Shown here one piece after another: positions 63,718 to 64,000 of a DNA stretch of 64,000 nucleotides (positions within the stretch are counted from its first letter, which is position 1; each line of letters begins with the position of its first letter). This DNA comes from an uncultured Bacteroidales bacterium (GTDB lineage: Bacteria; Bacteroidota; Bacteroidia; Bacteroidales; P3). The DNA lies in assembly GCA_900315935.1 (NCBI GenBank), contig ONBB01000005.1:31317-95316 (forward strand), in the 5' to 3' direction. The notes under the pieces were generated by a model, which made no database searches, was not told where the DNA came from, and saw only the letters and a program-made list of their open reading frames with translations. Made by a program: the position numbers and the translations under genes.

Positions 63718-64000
63718 TCATTCCCAGGCTGTCATCAGCTGCAGCGTATGCTGGCGGCCGGAGGCGGTGGTGAGGGTGAGGAAGAGCACCCGGCTGCCGC
63801 GTGGCTGCGGGACGCCGGCGAAGTCGAGCCTGTAGCGTCCTGTACCCTGCTCGGCCAGGCGCACCTCGGTGCTGCGTCCTGTAGCGTCGGTCAGCGTGGC
63901 AGTGGTGCGCAGCGGCTCGGAGCCCTGGTACTCGATGTTCACCCGCTGGCGGAAGGGGTTGGGGTAGTACGTCCACGCCCCTTGGTCCTCCACCATCACC
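63718..64000 (-). CDS. C-terminus of a secreted protein with T9SS type A sorting domain (cut by window edge)
   Basis: The 93 visible residues show the T9SS C-terminal domain: WTYYPNPFRQRVNIEYQGSE (the YPNP motif), TATLTDATGRS, and LLF-type strands (GSRVLFLTLTTASGR) ending QLMTAWE. This part directs export across the outer membrane and is normally removed at the surface. The body of the protein lies beyond the window, so its function cannot be told. A strong terminator follows. Confidence 0.88.
   Translation of the reverse strand, partial: VMVEDQGAWTYYPNPFRQRVNIEYQGSEPLRTTATLTDATGRSTEVRLAEQGTGRYRLDFAGVPQPRGSRVLFLTLTTASGRQHTLQLMTAWE

Overview
The window reads as a chromosomal piece of a GC-rich member of the phylum Bacteroidota, most likely order Bacteroidales. 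The evidence is a type B and a type A Por-secretion (T9SS) C-terminal sorting domain, families largely restricted to this phylum (DUF3822, DUF5723, DUF4369, DUF4249-like lipoproteins), a eukaryote-type GlyQS, and repeated promoters of the form TAnnTTTG, sometimes with a TTTG or TTG box 19-21 bases upstream. Lysine 5,6-aminomutase, a CoA-transferase subunit and butyrate kinase suggest an anaerobic amino-acid fermenter that makes butyrate. No phage, insertion sequence, CRISPR array or rRNA was seen. One tRNA (Arg-CCG) is present.

Layout. 1-9.4 kb (minus): a Fic protein cut by the window edge, glyQS, a giant alpha-2-macroglobulin and an OmpA-like protein. 9.9-10.7 kb (plus): a YpfJ-type zinc peptidase. 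10.9-14.7 kb (minus): trigger factor followed by two tandem paralogous beta-barrel proteins. 15-23 kb (minus): kamD, kamE, atoA, a small barrel, a GH2 protein that has lost its catalytic residues, and a DUF4249-like lipoprotein. 23-28 kb (minus): a lipoprotein, a GH25 lysozyme, RNase G with a tiny bS22/mS38-like protein and HU, a CPBP protease and tRNA-Arg. 28-45 kb (plus): an EamA transporter, a 1247-residue T9SS adhesin-like protein with a Usp-like gene, a lipoprotein/DUF5723 pair, der, trxA behind a sigma-54 site, DUF58, an M20 peptidase, an alanine symporter and an NfnAB-like fusion. 45-51 kb (plus): a type III restriction-modification island. 51-57 kb: terC, split chromate transporter, buk, FKBP isomerase, a shortened aroC and a DUF4369 lipoprotein. 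57-64 kb (minus): an M28 peptidase, a YfcC transporter, a five-gene unit (inner-membrane protein, DUF3822, rsmD, purC, CYTH) and the C-terminus of a secreted T9SS protein.

The most unusual part is the restriction-modification island. It has a four-helix-bundle gene whose N-terminus is made of 9-bp tandem repeats. The same 9-bp repeats lie at each gene junction and inside both mod and res. The target-recognition region of mod is an AT-rich patch in a GC-rich gene. res is frameshifted at a run of six G. Between the helix-bundle gene and mod lies a 164-bp stretch that can fold into two long, mutually exclusive structures with a terminator-like hairpin, which looks like an undescribed RNA switch or attenuator.

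A second theme is short repeats throughout the window. Tandem repeats with 7-, 8- or 9-bp periods occur between genes and in frame inside genes; one array forms the hydrophobic core of a signal peptide. A 71-bp double palindrome is translated as a domain linker in the NfnAB fusion. A roughly 67-bp intergenic element occurs four times, and a CT-rich element of about 31 bp occurs three or four times. All functional statements come from sequence reading alone.
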